Source: MFD04716-140 sp963703125 (lineage in GTDB: Bacteria > Bacteroidota > Bacteroidia > Flavobacteriales > Flavobacteriaceae). Taken from it: a DNA stretch of 64,000 nt. The translations under genes were made by a program, and so were the position numbers. How positions within the stretch are numbered: the stretch's first letter is position 1; each line of letters begins with the position of its first letter. Where the stretch lies: assembly GCA_963703125.1 (NCBI GenBank), contig OY969790.1, positions 124,001-188,000 of the forward strand, written 5' to 3'. The notes under the pieces were generated by a model. It had not been told where the DNA came from and ran no database searches. It saw only the letters and a list, made by a program, of their open reading frames with translations. Shown here piece after piece: positions 26,926 through 35,136 of this stretch.

Positions 26926-27681
26926 ATGATAAAAAAATTTAGAAATCTTCGAAAACAATTGCTGATGCAAGGCAAAACTTCAAAATATATCAAATACGCC
27001 ATTGGCGAGATCATCCTTGTGGTCATTGGGATTTTGATTGCCTTGCAGATCAATAATTGGAACGAGAATAGAAAAGATACTATTGAAGAAAAAGCCATTT
27101 TAGAAAGCCTTTATGAAAACTTGATCCAGGCGAAAAAACAATCAGAACTGCTTATTTTCGAAGAAGCCACTTTAAAACAAAGACTCATACGTATTTTAGG
27201 AATTGATCCCAACCATACCATAAATGATATGGAAAAGATTCCAGATTCAATTTTCGAAAGTGCCGTGTGGGATCTTCAAAGTGACCAACCTACTTTTAAT
27301 TCTTACATTAATTTGAAGAATACCAATAAACTAAGCTTGATTAAAAACAAAAAAATAAATTCAAAGTTTACCGATTTGGAATTTAGGTTGAACAAACTCA
27401 ATGATATTCTTGAAGATAGGTTAAGTGTGCATCAAATTCGCATAGATGATATATTGGAGATAGATATTAATTTCATTCCATTGGTTAAATCAAACATTCC
27501 AACTATAGCTATTGATTCTGAATCCCAAAATAATTACAATCAAATTCTACAAGATAAAAGAATTAGAAATCTTCTTGGCATGAAATTGACCTTTACCCAA
27601 GATGTAATCGATCGTCGAGAAAATCTAGATAAAGAAATCACCGATTTAATAAGTCTTATAAAATCTGAACAGAAAAAATAG
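26926..27681 (+). CDS. DUF6090 family membrane-anchored protein (array member 5)
   Basis: 251 residues: MIKKFRNLRKQLLMQGKTSK, membrane helix GEIILVVIGILIALQIN, NNWNENRK, then a helical ectodomain with FNSYINLKNTNKLSLIKNKK (~124-143) at the family element position. The N-terminal 45 residues are nearly the same as members 4 and 6, while the rest shares little beyond helix spacing. It follows member 4 after the second repeat. Function unknown. Confidence 0.85.
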   Translation: MIKKFRNLRKQLLMQGKTSKYIKYAIGEIILVVIGILIALQINNWNENRKDTIEEKAILESLYENLIQAKKQSELLIFEEATLKQRLIRILGIDPNHTINDMEKIPDSIFESAVWDLQSDQPTFNSYINLKNTNKLSLIKNKKINSKFTDLEFRLNKLNDILEDRLSVHQIRIDDILEIDINFIPLVKSNIPTIAIDSESQNNYNQILQDKRIRNLLGMKLTFTQDVIDRRENLDKEITDLISLIKSEQKK

Positions 27682-27691
27682 AATAACAATC

Positions 27692-27789
27692 AATGATAAG
27701 ACTCTTCCAGGGCCTAACGTAAAAAAACAGTCCAGTGGACTGTTTTAGTGAAGGAGCCAGCTTGCTGCGTTGGCTTAATAATTAAACCT
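27692..27789 (+). repeat. Intergenic hairpin repeat, copy 3
   Basis: The most symmetrical copy. Arms AAAACAGTCCA (27724-27734) and TGGACTGTTTT (27736-27746) are perfectly complementary around one G; a second stem pairs AGCCAGC (27755-27761) with GTTGGCT (27769-27775), one pair being G-U. It ends at the start codon of array member 6. The first stem, with flanking A and T tracts, could act as a terminator in either direction. Confidence 0.8.
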
Positions 27790-28557
27790 ATGATAAAAAT
27801 ATTTAGAAATCTTCGAAAACAATTGCTGACAGAGGGCAAAACTACCAAATACCTGAAATACGCTATTGGCGAAATCATTCATGTGGTCATCGGAATCTTG
27901 ATAGCCTTGCAGATCAATAACTGGAATGAAAGAAAGAAAATCAATGCTTCCTTAGCAGAACATTTAATAATTCTCAAACAAAATTTATTGGAAGACAAAG
28001 CACAGCTTGAAGTTTTGAATCAAAACATGATCGATAATTATAACTATGCCGATTCATTGATGATGCAGTTCAAGACCCTAATCCCAATTGATGGGAAGAC
28101 CACTAAATATTTGGGGAAATTGATTTTAGAGTACCAGTTTAGACCCAATACCAATGCCATGGAAACCATGATGCAATCCAATGAAATTCCCTTTATAAGG
28201 CCACAACTGCAAAAAGAGATCCTTGATTATTATGCCCTTATTGAAAGCACTAAGGAACGTGAACAAATATCCAACAATCAGATTCAAAGTAAATACGAAA
28301 ACTATATCAATGAGAACTACCCTGAAGTTTTCCAGAAAAACAGTCAGTGGGAATTTGTTAACGCCTATTACCGAAATGATCCAAGACCCCTTATACCCAT
28401 TGACAATTTTACCTTTTTGAGTGACAAAAAATTGGAGTCCTTGGTTACCTCTCGGTATTTTCAAAGCAGTGCACTCAAAAAGTTTTATGCAGACCTAATA
28501 GATAACTTAGGCAAGATATTAAAGACGTTGTCTTCGGAAAAAGAGGGTAATCTGTAA
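27790..28557 (+). CDS. DUF6090 family membrane-anchored protein (array member 6)
   Basis: 255 residues from ATG 27790; the in-frame GTG at 27748 lies in the repeat. MIKIFRNLRKQLLTEGKTTK is followed by a membrane helix with an unusual His (GEIIHVVIGILIALQIN), NNWNERKK, and an ectodomain with AMETMMQSNEIPFIRPQLQK (~119-138) at the family element. It is the last gene of the array and converges with a frameshifted VOC gene 9 bp away. Function unknown. Confidence 0.85.
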   Translation: MIKIFRNLRKQLLTEGKTTKYLKYAIGEIIHVVIGILIALQINNWNERKKINASLAEHLIILKQNLLEDKAQLEVLNQNMIDNYNYADSLMMQFKTLIPIDGKTTKYLGKLILEYQFRPNTNAMETMMQSNEIPFIRPQLQKEILDYYALIESTKEREQISNNQIQSKYENYINENYPEVFQKNSQWEFVNAYYRNDPRPLIPIDNFTFLSDKKLESLVTSRYFQSSALKKFYADLIDNLGKILKTLSSEKEGNL

Positions 28558-28566
28558 GTAATTCTT

Positions 28567-28946
28567 TCAAATGTCCCGATAAAATGTCAACCCATTTTGA
28601 AAAGGATCATAAAACGCAAATTCCTTGGTACCCCAAGCTGTTTCCCTAAGCAGCGTATGGGAATGAAAGACATCTTTTTCCGATAGTTCATCATAAAACA
28701 ACTCAATGTTTTGTGTCACTATGCGTAACATAGGCCTGTCAATTTCCAAATCCCATTCTTTTGCATCGTGCCATTGCAAATGAATTTCTATGGCATCCTT
28801 AATGATGCCGGCATATTTAGGATTTTTCGAATCATCGCAAAAGCGATTCTAAAACCCAATCGGTTCACATAAAAATCCAACGCCTCAACAACATCCCAAA
28901 CAGGAAGTACGGGATGTATTTGGTGTAAATATCCTTTTGGTTCCAT
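28567..28946 (-). pseudogene. Glyoxalase/bleomycin-resistance (VOC) family protein, frameshifted
   Basis: On the reverse strand ATG 28946 opens MEPKGYLHQIHPVLPVWDVV and EALDFYVNRLGFRIAF, a normal VOC start with the first His ligand. The frame is lost near 28838. One base out of step it continues DDSKNPKYAGIIKDAIEIHL and QWHDAKEWD, and ends with TAWGTKEFAFYDPFQNGLTF, which holds the conserved Glu-like region. One missing base would give a complete ~126-residue protein. Members bind a metal or sequester drugs, or act on small electrophiles. Decay and sequencing error cannot be told apart here. Confidence 0.75.
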
Positions 28947-29081
28947 TTCGTGAAAATACAAAAAGCAATAAAAGGGACGGACAAGAAAAGAGGGTTCCCT
29001 ATATTTTACACTTCCAAGAAGTTATAAAATTAACCAATATGATTATCTTCATAACTTCATTTCAAATAAAGAAACCAAACT

Positions 29082-31109
29082 ATGAAAATCGTTGCCAAAC
29101 TCCTCTTTTTCCTATGTATCTCAGCTACTTCGGTGGCACAGGTATCCTCTAATCTTGAGCTTACCGACATCTTTAATATGGAATATGTGTCCGACCCACA
29201 AATTTCCCCCGATGGAAGTATGATTATCTACGTGCGGAACTTTAAGGACATCATGACCGATAAAAATCTATCCAATCTTTGGATGATAAACTTTGACGGA
29301 TCGCAAAACCGGCCTTTGACCATCGGAAACCACAACGATTTCTACCCCCGATGGTCCCATGATGGAAAGAAAATCATCTTTAAGTCGAACATGGCCGATG
29401 GCAAGATGAAGCTTTATATGATGTGGCTTGACACCAAGGAAATAGCTCCTTTGACCAATACCCCCAAGGCTCCCGGTGCGGTCAGTTGGTCCCATGACGA
29501 CCGCTATTTGGCATTTACAATGTTCGTTCCCGAGACCGAGGAGTCTATCGTAAAAATGCCCGCCAAACCCGAAGGTGCCCAATGGAACACCCCGCCTACC
29601 TACATCGACAAACTGAATTATAGGGGTGACGGCCAAGGCTATATTAAAGGTGGCCATGACCAATTATTTACCTTATCCATTGATGGTGGTACCCCAAAAC
29701 AACTGACAACTTCAAAATTTGACCATGGTGCCCCCATATGGTCCAAAGATGATAAAAGCCTATATTTTTCGGCAAATTTTAATCCAGATGAAGATCTTGA
29801 ACCGGCAGATAGCGAAATCTATTCCCTGAATCTTTCTACGGCAAAAATAACCTCCTTGACCAGCCGATACGGTCCGGATAGCTCTCCTTTACTTTCCCCC
29901 GATGGAAAACAAATCGCCTATACGGGTTACGATGATGAATTGCAAGGCTATCAAATTACGGAATTGTACGTAATGAATGCCGACGGCTCAAACAGCAAAA
30001 TACTGACCGCAAATTTTGATAGGGACGTAACCGATGCCCATTGGGCGCAAGACGGGAAAGGTCTTTATTTTCAATATGACGAGAAGGGAGATTCCAAAAT
30101 AGGCCATATTACCTTGGATGGAAAAATAACGACTCTCGCAGCTGGTCTTGGAGGACTATCATTGGGACGACCTTACAATGCGGCCGCCTATTCCGTTTCT
30201 AACAACGCACGTTTCGCCTATACCTTGGGAGGAACACAACACCCGGCCGACCTGGCTGCCGCCGATAAAAAGGGGACAAAACGACTCACCTTTGTGAACG
30301 ATGATGTTTTTTCTTTCCGAAAGTTGGGCAAAGTAGAAGAAATTTGGTGGGAATCTTCGTTCGACCAACGAAAAATTCAGGGATGGATCGTAACCCCGCC
30401 CGATCTTGACCCTACTAAAAAGTATCCTTTTATCCTAGAAATTCATGGCGGCCCTTTTCAAAGTTATGGATCGGTATACAGTGCCGAAATACAGGCCTAC
30501 GCGGCAGCGGGCTATGTGGTATTGTATAGCAATCCACGTGGGAGCACCAGTTACGGTGCAGAGTTTGGTAATTTGATCCACCATGACTATCCAAACCATG
30601 ATTATGAGGATTTGATGAGTGGTGTCGATGCCGTTTTGGAAAAAGGCTATGTAGATATCGAAAATCTGTTTGTTACCGGTGGTAGTGGTGGTGGGGTACT
30701 GACCGCATGGATCGTAGGCAAAACGGATCGGTTTAAGGCTGCGGTCGTGGCCAAACCCGTTATCAATTGGGCCAGTTTTGTTTTATATGCCGATGGTGCC
30801 GCCTTCTTCTCCAAATATTGGTTCGGCAAAAAACCTTGGGAAGACCCTGAAAGCTATTTTAAACGTTCGCCGCTCTCCTATGTTGGCAATGTAACCACCC
30901 CGACCATGTTGTTGACCGGGGAAGAGGACTTCAGGACCCCAATAGCCGAATCCGAACAATTCTATACCGCACTGAAATTAGAGGGTGTGGAAACGGCAAT
31001 GGTACGTATACCGGGAGCGGGTCATGGCATTGCCGATAGACCGAGCAATCTTGTAGCTAAAATTGCCAGTGTATTGGCATGGTTCGAAAAACATAAAACC
31101 TCAAAGTAA
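29082..31109 (+). CDS. S9 family prolyl-oligopeptidase-type serine peptidase
   Basis: The 675-residue protein has a signal peptide (MKIVAKLLFFLCISATSVAQ), an N-terminal beta-propeller of WD40/TolB type (~25-400: DPQISPDGSMIIYVRN, PRWSHDGKKIIF, PLLSPDGKQIAYTG) and an alpha/beta hydrolase domain (~420-675). The nucleophile is in GGSGGGVLTAW, the acid in LLTGEEDFRTP and the base in GAGHGI. The layout is that of acylaminoacyl-peptidase/dipeptidyl-peptidase-like periplasmic enzymes that trim peptides. It is followed 4 bp later by the EEP gene. Confidence 0.9.
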   Translation: MKIVAKLLFFLCISATSVAQVSSNLELTDIFNMEYVSDPQISPDGSMIIYVRNFKDIMTDKNLSNLWMINFDGSQNRPLTIGNHNDFYPRWSHDGKKIIFKSNMADGKMKLYMMWLDTKEIAPLTNTPKAPGAVSWSHDDRYLAFTMFVPETEESIVKMPAKPEGAQWNTPPTYIDKLNYRGDGQGYIKGGHDQLFTLSIDGGTPKQLTTSKFDHGAPIWSKDDKSLYFSANFNPDEDLEPADSEIYSLNLSTAKITSLTSRYGPDSSPLLSPDGKQIAYTGYDDELQGYQITELYVMNADGSNSKILTANFDRDVTDAHWAQDGKGLYFQYDEKGDSKIGHITLDGKITTLAAGLGGLSLGRPYNAAAYSVSNNARFAYTLGGTQHPADLAAADKKGTKRLTFVNDDVFSFRKLGKVEEIWWESSFDQRKIQGWIVTPPDLDPTKKYPFILEIHGGPFQSYGSVYSAEIQAYAAAGYVVLYSNPRGSTSYGAEFGNLIHHDYPNHDYEDLMSGVDAVLEKGYVDIENLFVTGGSGGGVLTAWIVGKTDRFKAAVVAKPVINWASFVLYADGAAFFSKYWFGKKPWEDPESYFKRSPLSYVGNVTTPTMLLTGEEDFRTPIAESEQFYTALKLEGVETAMVRIPGAGHGIADRPSNLVAKIASVLAWFEKHKTSK

Positions 31110-31113
31110 GCCA

Positions 31114-31947
31114 ATGAAAAAAGTACAACTAGTATTGGTCTGCGGACTATTTTTCCTAAGCGCGCAAAATTACGGCCAAAACGTAAAGATATTGACGTAC
31201 AACATAAAATATGACAATGTAAATGACACCGTGAACAATTGGAACGACCGAAAAATGGCCATGGCGCACCAGATCAAAAAGCATGATCCCTCATTTGTGG
31301 GTATGCAGGAAGTTCTGGTAAGTCAATTGAACTACCTTGCCAATGCGCTTGCCGATTTTGACCATATTGGCGTTGGCAGGGATGATGGAAAGGATAAGGG
31401 TGAGTTCTCCCCTATTTTCTACAATTCCAAAAAATATAAGCTGTTAAATTCGGGCACTTTCTGGCTTTCCAAAACGCCCGATACAGTATCAAAAGGTTGG
31501 GACGCAGCTTTAGAGCGAATTTGCACCTATGGGCTTTTTGAGGATATGAAATCTAAAAAGCAAATCTGGGTCTTTAATACCCATTTTGACCACCGTGGGG
31601 TCATGGCACGTAAAAAATCGGCTGCATTGATCCTCAAAAAAATCAAGAAGATCAATTCCGACAATCTCCCTGTAATATTAATGGGGGACTTTAACCTAAC
31701 GCCCAATGAGAAGCCCATAAGCTTGATCAAAAAGGTTTTAAAGGACAGTAAGGAAATTTCGAAATCAACGGCGGAAGGACCGGTTGGGACTTTTAACGGT
31801 TTCAACCTTTCGGACCCCATTGGTAACCGCATAGACTATATTTTCGTTAAAGGTTTTGAGGTCGAGACTTATGAACACCTTAACGAACGTCTTGAAAATG
31901 GCAAATTTATTTCTGACCATTTGCCTGTTTTGATTTCAGTGAAATGA
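31114..31947 (+). CDS. Secreted endonuclease/exonuclease/phosphatase (EEP) family protein
   Basis: Start 31114 is chosen because MKKVQLVLVCGLFFLSAQNYG is a signal peptide; the in-frame ATG at 31063 lies inside the peptidase gene. The 277 residues carry the EEP core: NIKYDNVNDTVNNWNDRK, GMQEVL (metal-binding Glu), FNTHFDHRG, ILMGDFNLTPNE and ISDHLPVLI (catalytic Asp-His). Close relatives in Bacteroidota are secreted metal-dependent phosphodiesterases of unclear substrate. The stop overlaps the next gene's ATG by 4 bp, so the three genes from 29082 form an operon. Confidence 0.87.
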   Translation: MKKVQLVLVCGLFFLSAQNYGQNVKILTYNIKYDNVNDTVNNWNDRKMAMAHQIKKHDPSFVGMQEVLVSQLNYLANALADFDHIGVGRDDGKDKGEFSPIFYNSKKYKLLNSGTFWLSKTPDTVSKGWDAALERICTYGLFEDMKSKKQIWVFNTHFDHRGVMARKKSAALILKKIKKINSDNLPVILMGDFNLTPNEKPISLIKKVLKDSKEISKSTAEGPVGTFNGFNLSDPIGNRIDYIFVKGFEVETYEHLNERLENGKFISDHLPVLISVK

Positions 31948-32696
31948 AAAATTTAAATGACCAATTTTCAAGACAGTCCGCCACCTATAAAAAATATAGG
32001 CCACTATATCCCATAGAACTATATGAAGAGATACTAGACTTAACGCCAGGTAGAAACGAATGTTGGGACTGTGGAACAGGGAACGGTCAAGTGGCACAAA
32101 TTCTCTCTCAATATTTTGAAAGGGTCATGGCCAGTGATATCAGCAAGAATCAAATATCAAATTCCGTTAAAGCCCCAAACATTACGTATAGTGTGGAAAG
32201 AGCCGAGAACAGCTCTTTTCTTGATAACCAATTCGACCTGATTACGGTTGCCCAGGCAATACATTGGTTCGATTTTAAAGCTTTTAATAAAGAAGCCAAG
32301 CGAGTTCTCAAAGATGGGGGCATCATTGCCGTTTGGGGATACGGACTTCTACATGTTGATGATGCCATTGACAAACTGATCCATAAGTTTTATAATCAGA
32401 TCGTCGGCCCATATTGGCCAAAGGAACGAGGACATATTGACAATGAATATACATCCATACTATTTCAATTTACCGAGATGAAACCGAAAAACGAATATGA
32501 GATCAAAACCAATTGGTCATTGGGCGAACTGGAAGGTTACTTCAATTCATGGTCAAGCGTTCAAAATTACATCCAAACAAATGCCGATAACCCGGTGAAT
32601 TGGATCATGGAAAGCTTAAAAGACCTTTGGCCAAGGTCTGTTAAAAAAGAAGTGCTGTTTCCTATTTTTACAAGGATCGGACGAAACCAGAAATAG
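31944..32696 (+). CDS. Class I SAM-dependent methyltransferase
   Basis: 250 residues with N-terminal FSRQSATYKKYRPLYPIELY and motif I CWDCGTGNGQVAQILS (~38-53), followed by the acidic end of strand 2 (VMASDISKNQI), motif II-like FDLITVAQAIHWFD and the post-motif EAKRVLKDGGIIAVWGY. This is the UbiE/Methyltransf_11-type fold. The acceptor is unknown. It overlaps the EEP gene by 4 bp and precedes the PaiB-like gene by 7 bp. Confidence 0.87.
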   Translation: MKNLNDQFSRQSATYKKYRPLYPIELYEEILDLTPGRNECWDCGTGNGQVAQILSQYFERVMASDISKNQISNSVKAPNITYSVERAENSSFLDNQFDLITVAQAIHWFDFKAFNKEAKRVLKDGGIIAVWGYGLLHVDDAIDKLIHKFYNQIVGPYWPKERGHIDNEYTSILFQFTEMKPKNEYEIKTNWSLGELEGYFNSWSSVQNYIQTNADNPVNWIMESLKDLWPRSVKKEVLFPIFTRIGRNQK

Positions 32697-32703
32697 AAAT
32701 TGC

Positions 32704-33306
32704 ATGTACACACCTCAGCACTATAAAAAAACAGACCTTGCCGAAATAAAAGATTTTCTGGCAAGCAATAGTTTCGGAATCTTGGTCAATCAAATAAACG
32801 GAAAGCCCTGGGCAACGCACATTCCCTTGGAATTGGACATGCTTGAAAGTGGCAAAGAAATTCTAGTCGGTCATATATCAAAAGCCAACCCTCAATGGAA
32901 AAATTTTGAAAATGCCGACCAAGTGCTCTGCATTTTCAATGGGCCACATAGTTATATTTCTTCCTCCTGGTACAAAGAGGAAGAAGTGCCCACTTGGAAC
33001 TACATTGCAGTGCATGTCTATGGAACCATAAAAATACTGGATGAAGCGGCCGTATTGGCCTCGCTCCATAAACTAGTTGATAAATATGAAAAGGGCTCGA
33101 AAAACCCAATTTCAATAAATGACATGTCAAAAAACACCATGCGTCAAATAAAGGGAATAGTGGGTTTCCAAATATCGGTTGATGAGATCCAGGCCACATA
33201 TAAACTATCGCAGACACGTCCGGAAGATCACCCCAAAATCATAAGTGAACTCGAGGAAATCGATAATTCAGGGAGCAAGGAAATCGCTAAATGTATGAGA
33301 AAATAG
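32704..33306 (+). CDS. PaiB-type FMN-binding negative transcriptional regulator
   Basis: The 200-residue protein matches PaiB along its length: MYTPQHYKKTDLAEIKDFLA, NSFGILVNQINGKPWATHIP, GHISKANPQWKNF, NGPHSYISSSWY and PTWNYIAVHVYG. PaiB of Bacillus represses sporulation and protease genes, and the fold is a split-barrel FMN-binding type. Here it may be a flavin-binding protein and not a regulator. It is the last gene in the run from 29082. Confidence 0.85.
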   Translation: MYTPQHYKKTDLAEIKDFLASNSFGILVNQINGKPWATHIPLELDMLESGKEILVGHISKANPQWKNFENADQVLCIFNGPHSYISSSWYKEEEVPTWNYIAVHVYGTIKILDEAAVLASLHKLVDKYEKGSKNPISINDMSKNTMRQIKGIVGFQISVDEIQATYKLSQTRPEDHPKIISELEEIDNSGSKEIAKCMRK

Positions 33307-33370
33307 TTTCAATGCATTGGTTTTTAATTATATGTGAAATAATACTTACATTTAAAAAACCGATACCCTG

Positions 33371-33751
33371 ATGATACATAACAGATTTTGGCAGGCCTTT
33401 TTCGCCATTGCCCCAATTGTTACAATGATCGTTGCTATTGCCGGCTATATAATTTTTATCATTTCAACGATAGGAAACTTTCAGGAAACTGAATCTTCAG
33501 GTAATGTGTCAGCCTCCATTATACTGGGCAATATGGTCATTTTTTTTATTTTAATTATGCTAGCCGTTCTTTTTTCAATATTGAGTTTAATATTTTATAT
33601 TGTTCATGCAGTTCAAAATCCGAATCTCATAGAGCACAATCTCCTGTTGGTCTGGATCCTCCTGTTTGTCTTTGTGAGTGGTATTGGTCAGTTGATTTAT
33701 TGGATTATTGAGATTTTGAACAAAAGAAAAATTACACCAAAAGTTGAATAA
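33371..33751 (+). CDS. Small three-helix membrane protein
   Basis: 126 residues with three hydrophobic segments (~10-33, 52-80, 92-115). The last, LLLVWILLFVFVSGIGQLIY followed by WIIEI, resembles the phospholipase-D-nuclease N-terminal (PLDc_N) membrane module, but nothing else of that family is present. No function can be given. The next gene starts 4 bp after its stop. Confidence 0.65.
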   Translation: MIHNRFWQAFFAIAPIVTMIVAIAGYIIFIISTIGNFQETESSGNVSASIILGNMVIFFILIMLAVLFSILSLIFYIVHAVQNPNLIEHNLLLVWILLFVFVSGIGQLIYWIIEILNKRKITPKVE

Positions 33752-33755
33752 AAAC

Positions 33756-34709
33756 ATGTCGACCAGAAGATCCTTTATAAAAAAAACCGCATTTGGCACC
33801 CTAGCATTGACTTCAACCCGTTTTTTGGCACAAACCGTAAAATATCCATTCAATAACCACATGGTTTCAGAACCGAAAATATCATTGGCCCAATGGTCAA
33901 TGCACCGTGCATTGGAAAAGGGTGAAATCAAAGCCGTAGATTTTGCCCAAATCGCTAAAAATGAATACGGTATCCAAGCCATTGAATATGTTAACCAGTT
34001 TTATGTTGACATGGCCAGCAGTACGAAATTCTGGTCCCAAATGAGAACTAGGGCCGAAAATGAAGGTGTAAAGAGCTTATTGATAATGGTTGATAATGAA
34101 GGTAATCTTGGCGACCCGAACGATGCTGCAAGGTCGTTGGCCATACAAAACCACTACAAGTGGATCCATGCGGCCAAAATCTTAGGTTGTCATTCAATTC
34201 GAGTAAATGCTTTTGGAAAAGGAAGCAAGCGGGAATTACATGAAGCATTAATTGATGGCTTGGGCAATTTGGCAAACTATGGTGCAAAGGAGAATATAAA
34301 TGTCTTGGTTGAAAACCATGGCCTACATACTTCCGACGGTAAATTTATTGTGGGCATTCTGAATGAAGTCAATAATCCATTTCTGGGAACATTGCCCGAT
34401 TTTGGAAACTGGTGTCTAACAGCGGAATGGGGAAGTACTCAAAACAATAAATGCCATGAAGTTTATGATCGTTATCAGGGCATTTCAGAATTTCTACCCT
34501 TTGCAAAAGGGGTAAGTGCCAAATCCTATTCCTTTGGAAATGATGGAAACGAAACTATTATCGATTATAAGAAAATGCTCCAAATTGTTAAAAATTCAGG
34601 GTTTGAAGGCTATATAGGAATTGAATTTGAGGGAGATAATATGGGAGAACCTGAAGGGATTAGAGCAACCAAAGCGTTGATAGAGAACGTTTGGAAAACA
34701 TTGGATTAA
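33756..34709 (+). CDS. Exported sugar phosphate isomerase/epimerase (TIM barrel)
   Basis: From ATG 33756 the 317-residue protein begins MSTRRSFIKKTAFGTLALTS, with a RR-F twin-arginine-like leader. The body is an AP-endonuclease-2-like TIM barrel: ISLAQWSMHRALEKGE, GIQAIEYVNQFY, CHSIRVNAFGKGSK, NVLVENHGLHTSDGKF (metal ligand Glu and His), GTLPDFGNWC and YIGIEFEGDN. Family members isomerise or epimerise sugars or cleave keto-glycosides. Periplasmic location fits work on sugars oxidised in the envelope. A TTG-initiated extension to 33744 is less likely. Confidence 0.85.
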   Translation: MSTRRSFIKKTAFGTLALTSTRFLAQTVKYPFNNHMVSEPKISLAQWSMHRALEKGEIKAVDFAQIAKNEYGIQAIEYVNQFYVDMASSTKFWSQMRTRAENEGVKSLLIMVDNEGNLGDPNDAARSLAIQNHYKWIHAAKILGCHSIRVNAFGKGSKRELHEALIDGLGNLANYGAKENINVLVENHGLHTSDGKFIVGILNEVNNPFLGTLPDFGNWCLTAEWGSTQNNKCHEVYDRYQGISEFLPFAKGVSAKSYSFGNDGNETIIDYKKMLQIVKNSGFEGYIGIEFEGDNMGEPEGIRATKALIENVWKTLD

Positions 34710-34720
34710 AAAACCGTACC

Positions 34721-35100
34721 ATGGCATATGATGATTTTTAGCGGACCGAATTCGACGGGTTTTAAAGCAAAAATCCGTGCCTTTCAACGAAAAGAAAATG
34801 ATGGGCGGACTCTGTTTTATGGTTGATGAAAAAATGTGCTTTGGTCTGGACACAGATAAAAAAAATGGATCGGCACGTCTTATGGCAAGAGTCGGACCCG
34901 ATCATTACGGAAGTGCCTTAAAAAAGCCGCATTGTACACCCATGGATTTTACTGGTCGCCCAATGAACGGGTATGTATTTGTTTCGGCGGAAGGCCTAGA
35001 TATGGACAACGAATTGGATTACTGGATACAATTGTGCCTTGATTTTAACCCCATGGCCAAAAGCAGCAAAAGTAAACTGCAAAAAAGTAACGTTACCTAA
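34721..35100 (+). pseudogene. TfoX N-terminal domain protein, frameshifted
   Basis: ATG 34721 opens MAYDDF and then hits TAG. Adding one T to the five-T run (34735-34739) continues as LADRIRRVLKQKSVPFNEKK, MMGGLCFMVDEKMCFGLD and RVGPDHYGSALKKPH, which is a normal TfoX_N domain of ~126 residues. The part from 34777 can be read without the fix. The break sits in a homopolymer, so a sequencing deletion is a strong possibility. TfoX_N proteins outside the Gammaproteobacteria have no established role. Confidence 0.75.
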
Positions 35101-35136
35101 TCTTTATTAGGTCATCAAATCATGCAATAGTATGTT

